Positions 20,275 to 28,223 of a stretch of DNA of 64,000 nt are shown piece after piece. The position numbers and the translations under genes are program-made. Where the stretch lies: contig DATGLK010000095.1 of assembly GCA_035294265.1 (NCBI GenBank), positions 1 to 64,000 on the forward strand. Direction: 5' to 3'. Each line of letters opens with the position of its first letter. The first letter of the stretch is position 1. The DNA is from Candidatus Binataceae bacterium (GTDB lineage Bacteria; Desulfobacterota; Binatia; Binatales; Binataceae). The notes under the pieces were generated by a model. That model did no database searches. It worked only from the letters and a program-made list of their open reading frames with translations, and had not been told where the DNA came from.

Positions 20275-21156
20275 TCAAGCCGCGCCCTGACGGGTACTCC
20301 CACGCAGGAATTCCAGGGCAATTGCTGCTACCACCTCGGGCTTGTCGTTCTGAACCTGATGACCCGCGCCGGCGATCCAATGGAACTTGACCTGGGGCAG
20401 CATCGGCTCCAGTGCCCGGCCGGTCTGTGGCAAGGCGAAATGGTCGTCCTGGCCCCAGATGAAAATGGTCGGGATGTGTGCGGTCAGCACCGGCAGGGTG
20501 GCCCGCATGTCCATTTGCAGAGACAAAACCGGGTCGCGGCGCAGCGCTTCCGTCGCCTTGGTAAAAGCCGCCATCGCGGCCATCGCACCCGGGCGTGTGG
20601 CGGCGGCTTGGCGTTGATCTACCACCTCGTCGGTTATTTTGCTGGAGTCATTGACCAAGCCCTCCAGGAGTTTCTTCATTGCCGCGCGCGTCCCGTCGTA
20701 GCTCTGCAGGGCCTTCATTGCCGCAGTGGGCTCCTGCTTGAGTCCCATCGACTGGCCGATGGTCAGCGAGCCGATGAGAATCAGATGGGAGACGCGTTCG
20801 GGATGGTGCAACGCATACTGGGCCGCGACCCAGGCACCTTGGGAATTGCCCAGCAAGGCGAAGCGATCCAGGCACAAGGTATCGACAAAATCTCGCAGAT
20901 GCGCGACCCGATCGAGCAACCCGTGGGGGGTTGGCGCATAAGGATCGGTCATGCCATACCCGCCCACCGAATCGGGCGCCACGCAGCGCAGTGGCGCCAG
21001 GGCCGCGATCAACTCGCCCATCCCGGCCTTGCCCGAGGAGCCATGGCCGCCGCCATGAATCGCCACCAGGGTGGGCCCGTCGTCACCGACCTCGGTGTAA
21101 TGGGTCTTGACCCCGTTGGCATTGACAAAACGCGAGCGCAGCACGCGATCAGCCAT
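20275..21156 (-). CDS. Alpha/beta hydrolase, meta-cleavage product hydrolase type
   Basis: This 293-residue alpha/beta hydrolase has the oxyanion-hole H-G-G-G near residue 34. The nucleophile elbow is G-N-S-Q-G, and the C-terminal catalytic histidine lies in I-A-G-A-G-H-Q. Its length and neighbours fit C-C bond hydrolases such as MhpC and BphD, which split the ring-fission product. The start at 21156 gives the family-like N-terminus; further in-frame residues upstream look non-coding. It is second in the operon, before Rieske I. Confidence 0.84.
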   Translation of the reverse strand: MADRVLRSRFVNANGVKTHYTEVGDDGPTLVAIHGGGHGSSGKAGMGELIAALAPLRCVAPDSVGGYGMTDPYAPTPHGLLDRVAHLRDFVDTLCLDRFALLGNSQGAWVAAQYALHHPERVSHLILIGSLTIGQSMGLKQEPTAAMKALQSYDGTRAAMKKLLEGLVNDSSKITDEVVDQRQAAATRPGAMAAMAAFTKATEALRRDPVLSLQMDMRATLPVLTAHIPTIFIWGQDDHFALPQTGRALEPMLPQVKFHWIAGAGHQVQNDKPEVVAAIALEFLRGSTRQGAA

Positions 21157-21226
21157 TAACTTGTTCTCCCTGCGGCCGGCTTTCCGGTGCGCTATTTTCG
21201 GCCTTGCGCCAGGATCAGTCCTGCGG

Positions 21227-22021
21227 CTATTCCTTGGCGAAGGCAACCTCGACGCAATCTAACCCCGCGATTTCGACCTTGACCGCCTCACCCCAGCGCA
21301 CGGCCGCCATTGGACCCAGGGCCCCCGATAGCACCGTGTCACCAGCCTCCAGCGGGCGGCTCAATTGAGCCATGGTCTGCGCCAGCCAGAGCACCGCATT
21401 GAGCGGATGGCCCAAGCAAGCGGCGCCCACGCCCAGCGAAGCGGTCTGACCGCCGACCTGCATCAACATCCCACACAGGCGCAAATCCAGCCCTTCCAGC
21501 CGCCGCGGCCGGGTGCCCAGGACGTAGAGCCCCGAGGAGGCGTTGTCCGCGATGGTATCGACCAGCTTGATGTTCCAGCCGGCGATGGCGCTATCGACAA
21601 TCTCGATCGCGCATACCGCGTAACCAACCGCGCCGATTACGTCCGCCAGCGTGATCCGCGGCCCGGGCAGGGCACGCTCCATCACCAGCGCCACCTCGGC
21701 CTCGACTTTGGGCTGGATCAGCCGGCCGCGTGCAACTTCGCTACCGGCGGGCACCGCCATGTCGGCGAACAGCATGCCGTAGTCGGGCTGGTTGACGTCG
21801 AACTGGCGCTGCACCGCCTGCGAGGTAAGCCCGATTTTCCGCCCCGACAACAGCCGCCCCTCGCCCAGCCAGCGTTTGGTATTGGTTTCCTGTACGGCGT
21901 AGGCGGCGGCGAGGTCCCCTGCGGGCAGTAAATCGCGTACCGGTGCGCAGGGGGTTGCCGCGCGCCGGGCCTGATAAATCAGCTCGGCGGCATGGGAAAT
22001 GGCTTTGGTGTCTGCGGTCAT
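21227..22021 (-). CDS. 2-hydroxypenta-2,4-dienoate hydratase family protein
   Basis: This 264-residue protein belongs to the fumarylacetoacetate-hydrolase-related MhpD/HpcG hydratase family, which adds water to 2-hydroxydienoates released by the C-C hydrolase. Seen are G-R-K-I-G-L-T-S near residue 60, K-V-E-A-E-V-A-L-V with metal-binding acids near 108, and G-A-L-G-P near the C-terminus. It is the first gene of the minus-strand operon, with a 70-bp gap to the hydrolase. The pyruvate-forming aldolase and aldehyde dehydrogenase that usually complete the pathway are not in this operon. Confidence 0.87.
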   Translation of the reverse strand: MTADTKAISHAAELIYQARRAATPCAPVRDLLPAGDLAAAYAVQETNTKRWLGEGRLLSGRKIGLTSQAVQRQFDVNQPDYGMLFADMAVPAGSEVARGRLIQPKVEAEVALVMERALPGPRITLADVIGAVGYAVCAIEIVDSAIAGWNIKLVDTIADNASSGLYVLGTRPRRLEGLDLRLCGMLMQVGGQTASLGVGAACLGHPLNAVLWLAQTMAQLSRPLEAGDTVLSGALGPMAAVRWGEAVKVEIAGLDCVEVAFAKE

Positions 22022-22214
22022 TGGCTCAAGAAACGCTGCACTACCACTTCAACCAGCGGGCGAACGGATCCTCCACCTCCCATCGTGGTGCGCAGTCGCA
22101 ACTCAAAACTACACGCTGTGTTGTAACAAAAGCCCGCGCGCGCCGTCAAATTGGGTTTAGCGCGGTGCGCCCGCTGTGGCGCACTCTACGTTAGCAGGTA
22201 AGAGGGTTTGCTCG

Positions 22215-22232
22215 CAGCCAATTCGTCGGTTT
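22215..22232 (+). repeat. 18-bp direct repeat, left copy
   Basis: The sequence cagccaattcgtcggttt recurs exactly at 28601-28618 in the same orientation. It lies 17 bp outside the left end of the IS remnant. It could be a target or attachment-site duplication marking island insertion. Confidence 0.8.
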
Positions 22233-22249
22233 TGTCACAAACATAGGAA

Positions 22250-22281
22250 ATGTCCGGGGCATAAACATTTAAAGAGGTCCG
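22250..22281 (+). repeat. Left terminal inverted repeat of the IS remnant
   Basis: The left end reads atgtccgggg-cataaaca and continues to gaggtccg. It matches the reverse complement of 22974-23005 at 28 of 32 positions. A partial motif, gtccg, occurs at both ends of each repeat, suggesting two transposase-binding half-sites. Confidence 0.8.
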
Positions 22282-22345
22282 GGGAGTGGGATAGAGCCGA
22301 GCGGTGGAAGACACCGAGCGGCGAGTATGGCGAGAGGCGCGGGCA

Positions 22346-22947
22346 ATGACGCGGCGGGAGGTGATCACGAAGGCGATCGCCGGGGAGCTGCAGTGGATAC
22401 AGGCGGCGGTTTGATTGCCGATTATGCGCAGGCCAACCAATATCTGGAAGAGGTCTTTATCCCCGACTTCAATCGCCGCTTCGCCGTCAAACCAGCGCAA
22501 AAGGAAAGCGCCTTTACCAAGCTGCCCGGCCTGGAGCTGGACCTGCTGCTCTCCAGCCACTATCGCCGGATCGTCCGTAACGACAATACCGTGACCTTCA
22601 ACAACCTCATCCTGCAGCTGCCCACCACCCGCCAGCGACCCCATTTCGTGCGCTGCCCCGTCATCGTCCACCAGTTCACCAATGGCACCTTGGGGGTCGG
22701 CTATCAGGGCCGCTTGCTGGCTCGTTACGATTCCCTGGGCGCACCGCTCCCAGCTCAACCCAATAAGGTGCGCCCCGCAAGGGCGCAGCGCTGGGCCGGC
22801 CAATACTGGCCGGCCGGCGACGCTGCAGCGCCCTTGCCTGAGCGATTCCAAAACCAACATTTTTCCGCCCGCACTCCATTCTCCAATCAGAGCGCGGACG
22901 GAAAAATTCTTGAGCTCCCCTCAAACCCTATCCCGGAGGTCCTTTGA
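22346..22947 (+). pseudogene. Transposase remnant, ISNCY family
   Basis: An ATG at 22346 opens a reading M-T-R-R-E-V-I-T-K-A-I-A-G-E-L that stops at 22412-22414. This is the usual N-terminus of ISNCY-type transposases. The reading then continues in another frame with A-N-Q-Y-L-E-E-V-F-I-P-D-F-N-R-R-F-A-V, a piece from near the C-terminus of the same family, open to the stop at 22945-22947. The DDE catalytic core and helix-turn-helix region between them are missing. The last 60 or so residues of the second frame do not look like transposase. Confidence 0.75.
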
Positions 22948-22973
22948 CCATGCCCTCTTTCAAACCACCTATG

Positions 22974-23005
22974 CGGACATCTCTAATTGTTTATGACCCG
23001 GACAT
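22974..23005 (-). repeat. Right terminal inverted repeat of the IS remnant
   Basis: Read on the minus strand it is atgtccgggt-cataaaca and continues to gatgtccg, the inverted partner of 22250-22281. The short palindrome ctgtc-agc-gacag at 23012-23024 lies just outside. Confidence 0.8.
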
Positions 23006-23230
23006 CTTTAACTGTCAGCGACAGGTCCGCCACGGTCGAATCAGCCTAGAGTTCACCGCGGCCACTCCGCTGTGAGACGCCCACTCGGGCTCCGCAGGCT
23101 GCGCCGCTCGCGCTCATCATCCAGCCCCGCCCATTCCCCCTGCGTCTCCGCTTCGCGCCGCTCTCATAGGTGGCGTGCGCTCCGCTAGCACGCCGCGCCA
23201 GCCCCGACGCGCGCGTGCCTGCGGGTCTCA
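23006..23230. other. Gap between IS remnant and vsr-like gene
   Basis: About 225 bp with no convincing reading frame. It holds the small palindrome at 23012-23024 and otherwise GC-rich sequence without recognisable elements. It is downstream of the minus-strand defence operon, so its terminator should be here, but no hairpin followed by T residues was seen. Confidence 0.5.
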
Positions 23231-23680
23231 TCAGGAGCGATCAGCGTGGCCCCGGCTGCTCTTCATCGATCTCTCGGCATCAAGCAGCTTTCTGAGTCTC
23301 GCCGTTACACGGCCGGGGTTCCGAAGGGAAGACTCCCAAAACCGCACTACTGCCCAGCCTTGCGCGCGGAGCATTCGATTGACGGCCCTGTCGCGCCGCC
23401 GGTTGCCCTCAATCTTCGGCCGCCAGTAGCTAAGGTTTGACTTCGGAATGCGGAACCGCTTCGGATTTCCATGCCAGAAGTCTCCATCGATAAAAACTGC
23501 TAACCGCTCCTTTCGAAACACGAAGTCCGGGCGTCCGGGCAGCTTGCTGCCTCGGCGCCAGCCGCGGATTCCGCACTCTCGCAGCAGGATCGCGAATCGC
23601 AGTTCGGTGCTTCTGTTGCCAGCCGAGCGGATCCGCGCCATAATGCGCGACCGCTGGTCCGGCGAAAAGACATCGGTCAT
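23231..23680 (-). CDS. vsr: Vsr-family very short patch repair endonuclease
   Basis: This 149-residue protein matches DNA mismatch endonuclease Vsr, which nicks at T:G mismatches left by deamination of 5-methylcytosine. Visible are the N-terminal R-S-x-I-M-A-R-I-R-S, the catalytic P-G-R-P-D-F-V-F, F-I-D-G-D-F-W-H-G-N-P and the K-I-x-x-N-x-x-R-D segment. The zinc-ligand cysteines found around the F-W-H motif of E. coli Vsr are replaced here by Asp and Asn. It is the last gene of the operon and pairs with the methyltransferase at its head. The start at 23680 is the family-like methionine; five residues upstream are also in frame. Confidence 0.9.
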   Translation of the reverse strand: MTDVFSPDQRSRIMARIRSAGNRSTELRFAILLRECGIRGWRRGSKLPGRPDFVFRKERLAVFIDGDFWHGNPKRFRIPKSNLSYWRPKIEGNRRRDRAVNRMLRAQGWAVVRFWESSLRNPGRVTARLRKLLDAERSMKSSRGHADRS

Positions 23681-23684
23681 TGCT

Positions 23685-24440
23685 TCAAGCCGCAAGCCGA
23701 GGCGCCTCGTCGCGTAACGTCGCGATTACCTCCTCCTTGGATAGGCAGTCGAGCACGCGAACCCCCCCGGTGAGATTTAGAAACCTCACGAGACCCCGAA
23801 TTTTCCTGCGGTTTTCGTCGCCGCCGGCCAGCAGCTTCGGGTTCTCCCTTAAAAACTCGAGAAATCCATGTACTACGGCAGGCGCGCGGCCGATGCTGTT
23901 CTCAAGAAGATTTTGAGTGATGTCCAGTTTTGAAAGCAGAATTCTCGTTAGCTCATAAGGATCGGAGCGGACCGGGTCGTGCGAAAGTTTTGCACACCAC
24001 CACAGACGAGCCGCTCCGTTCCGAAGCAGCGCACGACTTTCATTTCTCGCAACAAAATATCGCTCCAAAATGAATCGCTCGGCTCTGCTCCTGTCGGCCA
24101 AATATCGTTCGACGGGCCAGCGCTTTCTCATATAGACCCACAGCTCCACATGAGTAAGGCGCGCCCACAAACGAGGATCTCGAGCCACGCGAGGACTTAG
24201 ATTGGGAAGCGACCTATGGATGCTTACGGCGTTCTCGAAATCCTTGAGGTCGTCGCCGTCCGGCAGCAGAAGTTGGAGCGGCTCCGCAGGAACGAGATCC
24301 GTCTGAAGCTCCCATTTGGGCCCTGAGGCAAACTCCGCGATCCACGGCCTGTCTTGCTGGTATCGCGCGACGTTCGCGCCTATCGCCCCGCGCAGCTTGT
24401 TTGTAAAGGCCTCGCGGAGCACGTTCAGCGCGTGGATCAT
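23685..24440 (-). CDS. DUF6339-like protein of the defence operon
   Basis: This 251-residue soluble protein appears to belong to DUF6339, recalled from segments such as L-W-A-R-L-T-H-V-E-L-W-x-Y-M-R-K-R-W-P (near 90-108) and L-R-N-G-A-A-R-L-W-W (near 138-147). No catalytic motif is recognised. It is rich in Arg, Trp and helix-forming residues, which would allow nucleic-acid binding. The gene starts one base after the stop of the 278-residue protein and ends just before vsr, so it is almost certainly part of the same system. The family assignment is from memory. Confidence 0.7.
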   Translation of the reverse strand: MIHALNVLREAFTNKLRGAIGANVARYQQDRPWIAEFASGPKWELQTDLVPAEPLQLLLPDGDDLKDFENAVSIHRSLPNLSPRVARDPRLWARLTHVELWVYMRKRWPVERYLADRSRAERFILERYFVARNESRALLRNGAARLWWCAKLSHDPVRSDPYELTRILLSKLDITQNLLENSIGRAPAVVHGFLEFLRENPKLLAGGDENRRKIRGLVRFLNLTGGVRVLDCLSKEEVIATLRDEAPRLAA

Positions 24441-24441
24441 T

Positions 24442-25278
24442 TTATGAAGCCGCCTCCGCGAACCGGTGGGCGCTCGTCAGCGTCCGGCGAATCGGCAGAT
24501 CAAGCAGCCGTTGAACTGCGGTGATGGGGTCGCTGTCTTTGGAAAGCCCCAAGGAGTGCATCCTAGCGATCAATACTTCGTACCAGCGCAGCCCCTCGAA
24601 CTCGTCACCGGATCCGCTGCGAATCTCACTCAGCGCTGCGATCAGGGCGGGCAACACGATCGCCATGCTCACTATTTCAAGGAGCGCCTCGTTGTTCCGA
24701 AGGATTTTGTATTGCTCGAAGTCTGGCTTCGAGAGCACGACGCGAATCTTTTGCTGCTGAAGATCCAGCTTCATCGGCTGATCGCCGTCCTCGATTGAAC
24801 AGTCGATCTGCATGATTGTCCCGATTCTGCCGAGCGATTCCTGCGGCTCGACAAGGAAAGTCCTCGTTTCGCCGATCGCTAGGATGTCCGCCCGCCGGAT
24901 GATGAACGCTGCCCCCTTGTAATCTTCGTGAGCTGCCTCGATCGCGTAGCCGCGAATTGTCTCCTTGGAAACCGCGAAGACGTTGAGCTCGACGGTTTCG
25001 TTGAGCTGGTCGGTTGGGATCGTTATTTTCTCTCGCTCTTCACGGAACTCGTATGCGCGCCGAAAAACAGTATTCGTACATTCCACATGCGCTACGTATG
25101 CGGCGCGCCCAGCTTTCACCAAGTCCAAGATTGTGCCGCTGCTGCACTGGATTCTGATGTCGATGTACACAAACTGCTTATCAGCCGACACTTCGATCGT
25201 TGGCTGGAAGGCGGCGCCGGGCACGTCGTCGCGATTTCCTAACACCGGGTGCGGGTAAGATCTTCGGCTAAGCTTCAT
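24442..25278 (-). CDS. Unrecognised 278-residue protein of the defence operon
   Basis: I do not recognise this family with confidence. The N-terminal 190 residues alternate short hydrophobic and charged stretches, typical of beta-rich folds. The C-terminal 90 residues look helical, with a hydrophobic helix at about 205-218 (V-S-M-A-I-V-L-P-A-L-I-A-A-L). No nuclease, ATPase or signal-peptide motif was found. Its ATG overlaps the end of the ATPase gene by 11 bp, so it is translated with it. A structural or substrate-recognition partner of the ATPase is a reasonable guess and nothing more. Confidence 0.75.
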   Translation of the reverse strand: MKLSRRSYPHPVLGNRDDVPGAAFQPTIEVSADKQFVYIDIRIQCSSGTILDLVKAGRAAYVAHVECTNTVFRRAYEFREEREKITIPTDQLNETVELNVFAVSKETIRGYAIEAAHEDYKGAAFIIRRADILAIGETRTFLVEPQESLGRIGTIMQIDCSIEDGDQPMKLDLQQQKIRVVLSKPDFEQYKILRNNEALLEIVSMAIVLPALIAALSEIRSGSGDEFEGLRWYEVLIARMHSLGLSKDSDPITAVQRLLDLPIRRTLTSAHRFAEAAS

Positions 25279-27127
25279 GCGCAGTAATTTCCATCGCTAC
25301 GCGGAGCGGGTCCCGCAAAGAAATCTCAAGCAAAAGAGGTCCGTTTTGCGCGACGCTCAGCGGACCGATTATCCCGCCTCCCGTCACTGGAACCATGGTT
25401 CCGTCCTGGCTCTTCGCAGTCAGAATTTCAGCAGGCACCTTGCCGTCGTCGCCAACGGTCCAGATTTGCGCGTTCAGCTGCTTGACGCCCGGCGCTTCGG
25501 GCCTGATTCGAACCCGATAAACTTGGCCGGCGTCGTCCGCCACGAAGGTTCGGTAGAAGATCGGAACCGCCGGCTTTCCGCCTGTTCCCGCGCCGCTTCG
25601 ACCCTTTGCACTCTCCCCGACGCCGCCTCCGTCCGATCCGCCGTCACCATCGTTCGCATGACCGCCGAAACCGGTATCGTCGTCGCCCTCGCCTCGGCGT
25701 GCGGAGTCCGGCTGCATCTCCTTCCGAGGCTCGATCCGTCGAGTCGGTATTTGGGCCGGGCGCACTTCGCGGTCCAGCGATTCGCCTTTTTTCTGGTCCG
25801 AACGCGACCCATCCAGCGGCTCCTCAGGGCTTTCCTCATCGTCCGGCAGATACCTGCTCAGGCCCGGGATGGAGAGCGACGTCTTATCGTCAACCGGCCA
25901 CAACTGCCTTATGCAAGATCTGATGAATTCGATGAGCTCCGCCTGCGTAGCGCGATGCGCGCCCTTTTCCGGCAGATCGGGGTCCCACTTGTCGTGGCCC
26001 GGAGGCTCCATCTCGCGCAGCGTCGCATTCCCGTTCTCGCTACGACATATAAAAACGCCGCAAAATGGAACGATCGAACGGAAAAGCTTCTCATACACCT
26101 TCATTCCAGTCTTGCGAAACATGGCGACGTGCTTTGTCATCTCATCCGACGGGCCCGCGAAAAGATAGACTTCGCAATCGCCAAGCGTGTCCAGTTTCTT
26201 CTTGATGGGCGGAATGCTGGGGTTTGTGAAAGCTCGGCAGTACAGGTGCGCGGTGAAGTCCTCTTTTGCCGAGAACTGCCCCAGGAGCTTGGCAAGGCTG
26301 TCGGCGTCGATAACTATATGACCGACTTGAACTACGAGATCGCCCGATTGAATCGCCAACCAGAAATTCTCCAACACCGAGTAGACCAAGTCATCCTCCC
26401 AGCTTTCGCTGGCAGGAAAACCCAGAACAAAAATATCGGTGCCAGGTTCGTGTCTCCTGAAGGGTTTCGGAATTGCGTCCTCGATCCGGACCGACGCACC
26501 ACCCTGCTGGCCCAAGAATCCTGTCGGCTGCGCGGTTCCGTCGCCAGGCAGCGCGTGCGAGACCAGGAGAGCCACTCCTTGGAATGCGCTCCCCCCGTCC
26601 CGTGTGAAGGTCGAATACAAAACAGTGCGCATATGGCTGGCGGCGAATGGCGCGTTTTTCCCAATCCCGAAGGAGCCGCCTTCGCCCCCGCTCTTTGGTG
26701 AAGACCCAGCGCAGCGGATCAAGCTGTACCAATTCTTTTCTCGGTCCGAGTCGCTGCCGATCACTCCGGTCGTGTTGTAGTCGCCGAGTTGAAGCATCGC
26801 TATCTCGTCGGCTTTGGCCAGCCGTTCGGCGCGCTTAAAGAATTCGCTCGCCCGCTTGTCCGTTTTCTTCCAGTAGTCCGCGCATCGGGCGAAAGTCCGC
26901 TGCAAACCGTCGATGTCGGGGATCTCGTCGCGCCTGGCCTTCCGCAGCTTTATCTCGACGCGGACGGGCTTCCTTTGATCATCTCTGGCGTCAAGGCTGT
27001 TCTGAATAACCTCTCTCGCCAGATAGCGATCGAAATTTCCCTTGAATGTTTCCACGCCTGCGTCGTGAAAACCCGTCTCCCTTCCGCCCTCGTTCTTCGG
27101 AAAAGTCCACTCGATCTCGTTGGCCAT
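25268..27127 (-). CDS. GHKL (MutL/MORC/Hsp90-type) ATPase of the defence operon
   Basis: This 619-residue protein carries a GHKL ATPase domain. The N-box is E-V-I-Q-N-S-L-D-A at 39-47, with the catalytic Glu and Mg-binding Asn. The D-x-x-x-x-G element is L-G-D-Y-N-T-T-G-V near 114-122. The glycine-rich lid is G-G-E-G-G-S-F-G-I-G-K-N-A near 147-159. A middle domain, a Gly/Asp-rich linker (about 475-520) and a beta-rich C-terminal domain follow. There is no MutL endonuclease motif. GHKL ATPases are known in restriction-modification-linked operons. The start at 27127 has an upstream ggggagg and lies 137 bp inside the methylase gene. Confidence 0.85.
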   Translation of the reverse strand: MANEIEWTFPKNEGGRETGFHDAGVETFKGNFDRYLAREVIQNSLDARDDQRKPVRVEIKLRKARRDEIPDIDGLQRTFARCADYWKKTDKRASEFFKRAERLAKADEIAMLQLGDYNTTGVIGSDSDREKNWYSLIRCAGSSPKSGGEGGSFGIGKNAPFAASHMRTVLYSTFTRDGGSAFQGVALLVSHALPGDGTAQPTGFLGQQGGASVRIEDAIPKPFRRHEPGTDIFVLGFPASESWEDDLVYSVLENFWLAIQSGDLVVQVGHIVIDADSLAKLLGQFSAKEDFTAHLYCRAFTNPSIPPIKKKLDTLGDCEVYLFAGPSDEMTKHVAMFRKTGMKVYEKLFRSIVPFCGVFICRSENGNATLREMEPPGHDKWDPDLPEKGAHRATQAELIEFIRSCIRQLWPVDDKTSLSIPGLSRYLPDDEESPEEPLDGSRSDQKKGESLDREVRPAQIPTRRIEPRKEMQPDSARRGEGDDDTGFGGHANDGDGGSDGGGVGESAKGRSGAGTGGKPAVPIFYRTFVADDAGQVYRVRIRPEAPGVKQLNAQIWTVGDDGKVPAEILTAKSQDGTMVPVTGGGIIGPLSVAQNGPLLLEISLRDPLRVAMEITAHEA

Positions 27128-28223
27128 TCGAGCTAACCTCCCCGCCGTTGGCTTTCTCAAGTTCGAAGATTATGTTCCGCGCGATTCTTGCGACAAGGGG
27201 CACGGTCACGGAATTTCCGATCTGCTTAGAGATCTGGTACCACGACACGGAGCGCTCATCGGGAAGCTTAAACCAAGAGTCATCGTAGCCCTGCAGCCGC
27301 GCGCACTCTCGGGGCGTCATCTTCCGTATGCCCCATCGGTCCTTGATAACCGGATGATTATGTCCTCCATCGCCCATGTTGGCCATCAGCGTAAAGCAAA
27401 GGCCCGACATGTTCTCCCGAACATAGTTTCGCCTGAGCTGGTAGACCGCATCAGGACGGCCTTTTCTGACCGCTTCGGCAAAAAGCGGATAATACTGCGA
27501 CCCCGGCTTAAAATAGTAACGCGCGGCGGCCTTCCTTTTCAGATCGAGGAACTCCCGGACTGCCCGCAGCGATCCCGCCGGGAGCGGATCCGGAAACGCG
27601 AACGTATTTGCTGTGAAGTGGCCGCTGCTCATCGCGACCATGAAAATCCTTTCGCGGTTCTGCGGTATCTCCGTATGCGTAGCGGTGTTGAGCACGCGCG
27701 CGTCCCTCTCCGAAAACCAGTATCCCGCCTTCTGAATCTCGGTTTGAACGCGCTGAAATGTTCGGCCCTGGTCATGGGTCCGAAAATGCCGGACGTTCTC
27801 CAGCAGCAGCACCCGCGGCTTGTCGGCGCCGAATTCTTTGATCAACCTGATTAGGTGGAGAAACAAGAGCCCCCGCCCGTCCTTGAACCCACGTTTTTCG
27901 CCCGCAACCGAAAAAGGCTGGCAAGGGAAACCCGCTGTCATCACGTCAACGGGTTCAAGCCCGTCCCCCGCGACCGACAGCTCTTCTATCGGCTTTTGAA
28001 TCAGCCGCACCTCCGGGAAGTTCAGCGCGAACGTCTTCGCCGCGAAGCGATCCTTCTCGTTAGCCCACGCTACCGCGCCTCCGGCTTCCACGAAGGCTCG
28101 ACAAAATCCTCCAATCGCCGCGAACAGGCAGCCAACCTTGACCCTCGGAGTGCCGCAGCCGCTTTTTTCCTCTCCCACCTTGAGCTCCCCCAACAGCGCG
28201 ACAGCCTCAGCGGCCGGCGCCAC
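26991..28223 (-). CDS. C5-cytosine DNA methyltransferase
   Basis: This 410-residue Dcm-type enzyme transfers a methyl group from SAM to cytosine C5. Motif I is G-C-L-F-A-A-I-G-G-F (31-40). Motif IV is G-F-P-C-Q-P-F-S (98-105) with catalytic C101. Motif VI is L-E-N-V (141-144), motif VIII Q-N-R-E-R-I-F (188-194), and motif X includes G-N-S-V (336-339). The target recognition domain is short (about 230-295). A basic tail of some 45 residues runs over the start of the ATPase gene. The GTG start at 28223 overlaps the XRE gene by 17 bp, but a later start is possible because the conserved core begins near residue 28. Confidence 0.92.
   Translation of the reverse strand: MAPAAEAVALLGELKVGEEKSGCGTPRVKVGCLFAAIGGFCRAFVEAGGAVAWANEKDRFAAKTFALNFPEVRLIQKPIEELSVAGDGLEPVDVMTAGFPCQPFSVAGEKRGFKDGRGLLFLHLIRLIKEFGADKPRVLLLENVRHFRTHDQGRTFQRVQTEIQKAGYWFSERDARVLNTATHTEIPQNRERIFMVAMSSGHFTANTFAFPDPLPAGSLRAVREFLDLKRKAAARYYFKPGSQYYPLFAEAVRKGRPDAVYQLRRNYVRENMSGLCFTLMANMGDGGHNHPVIKDRWGIRKMTPRECARLQGYDDSWFKLPDERSVSWYQISKQIGNSVTVPLVARIARNIIFELEKANGGEVSSNGQRDRVDFSEERGRKGDGFSRRRRGNIQGKFRSLSGERGYSEQP

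Larger units (their letters stand above)
22250..23005. mobile_element. Internally deleted ISNCY-type insertion element
   Basis: A 756-bp segment is bounded by 32-bp imperfect inverted repeats (28 of 32 positions match). It contains two non-contiguous pieces of a transposase in different frames. A full-length element would be roughly twice this size, so much of the transposase gene is lost. It lies at the left edge of the defence island, just inside the 18-bp direct repeat. It could only move if supplied with transposase in trans. Confidence 0.75.

Noticed and set aside
23046-23231. Small open frame of 61 codons next to the vsr-like gene
   Set aside because: It is low-complexity, Arg- and Gly-rich and lacks a ribosome site; probably non-coding.
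25277-26701. Long open frame (474 codons) on the plus strand
   Set aside because: It is antisense to the GHKL ATPase, which has clear motifs; its translation is Arg- and Ala-rich with no recognisable domain.
27120-27854. Plus-strand open frame of 244 codons
   Set aside because: It is antisense to the cytosine methylase, which has all key motifs.
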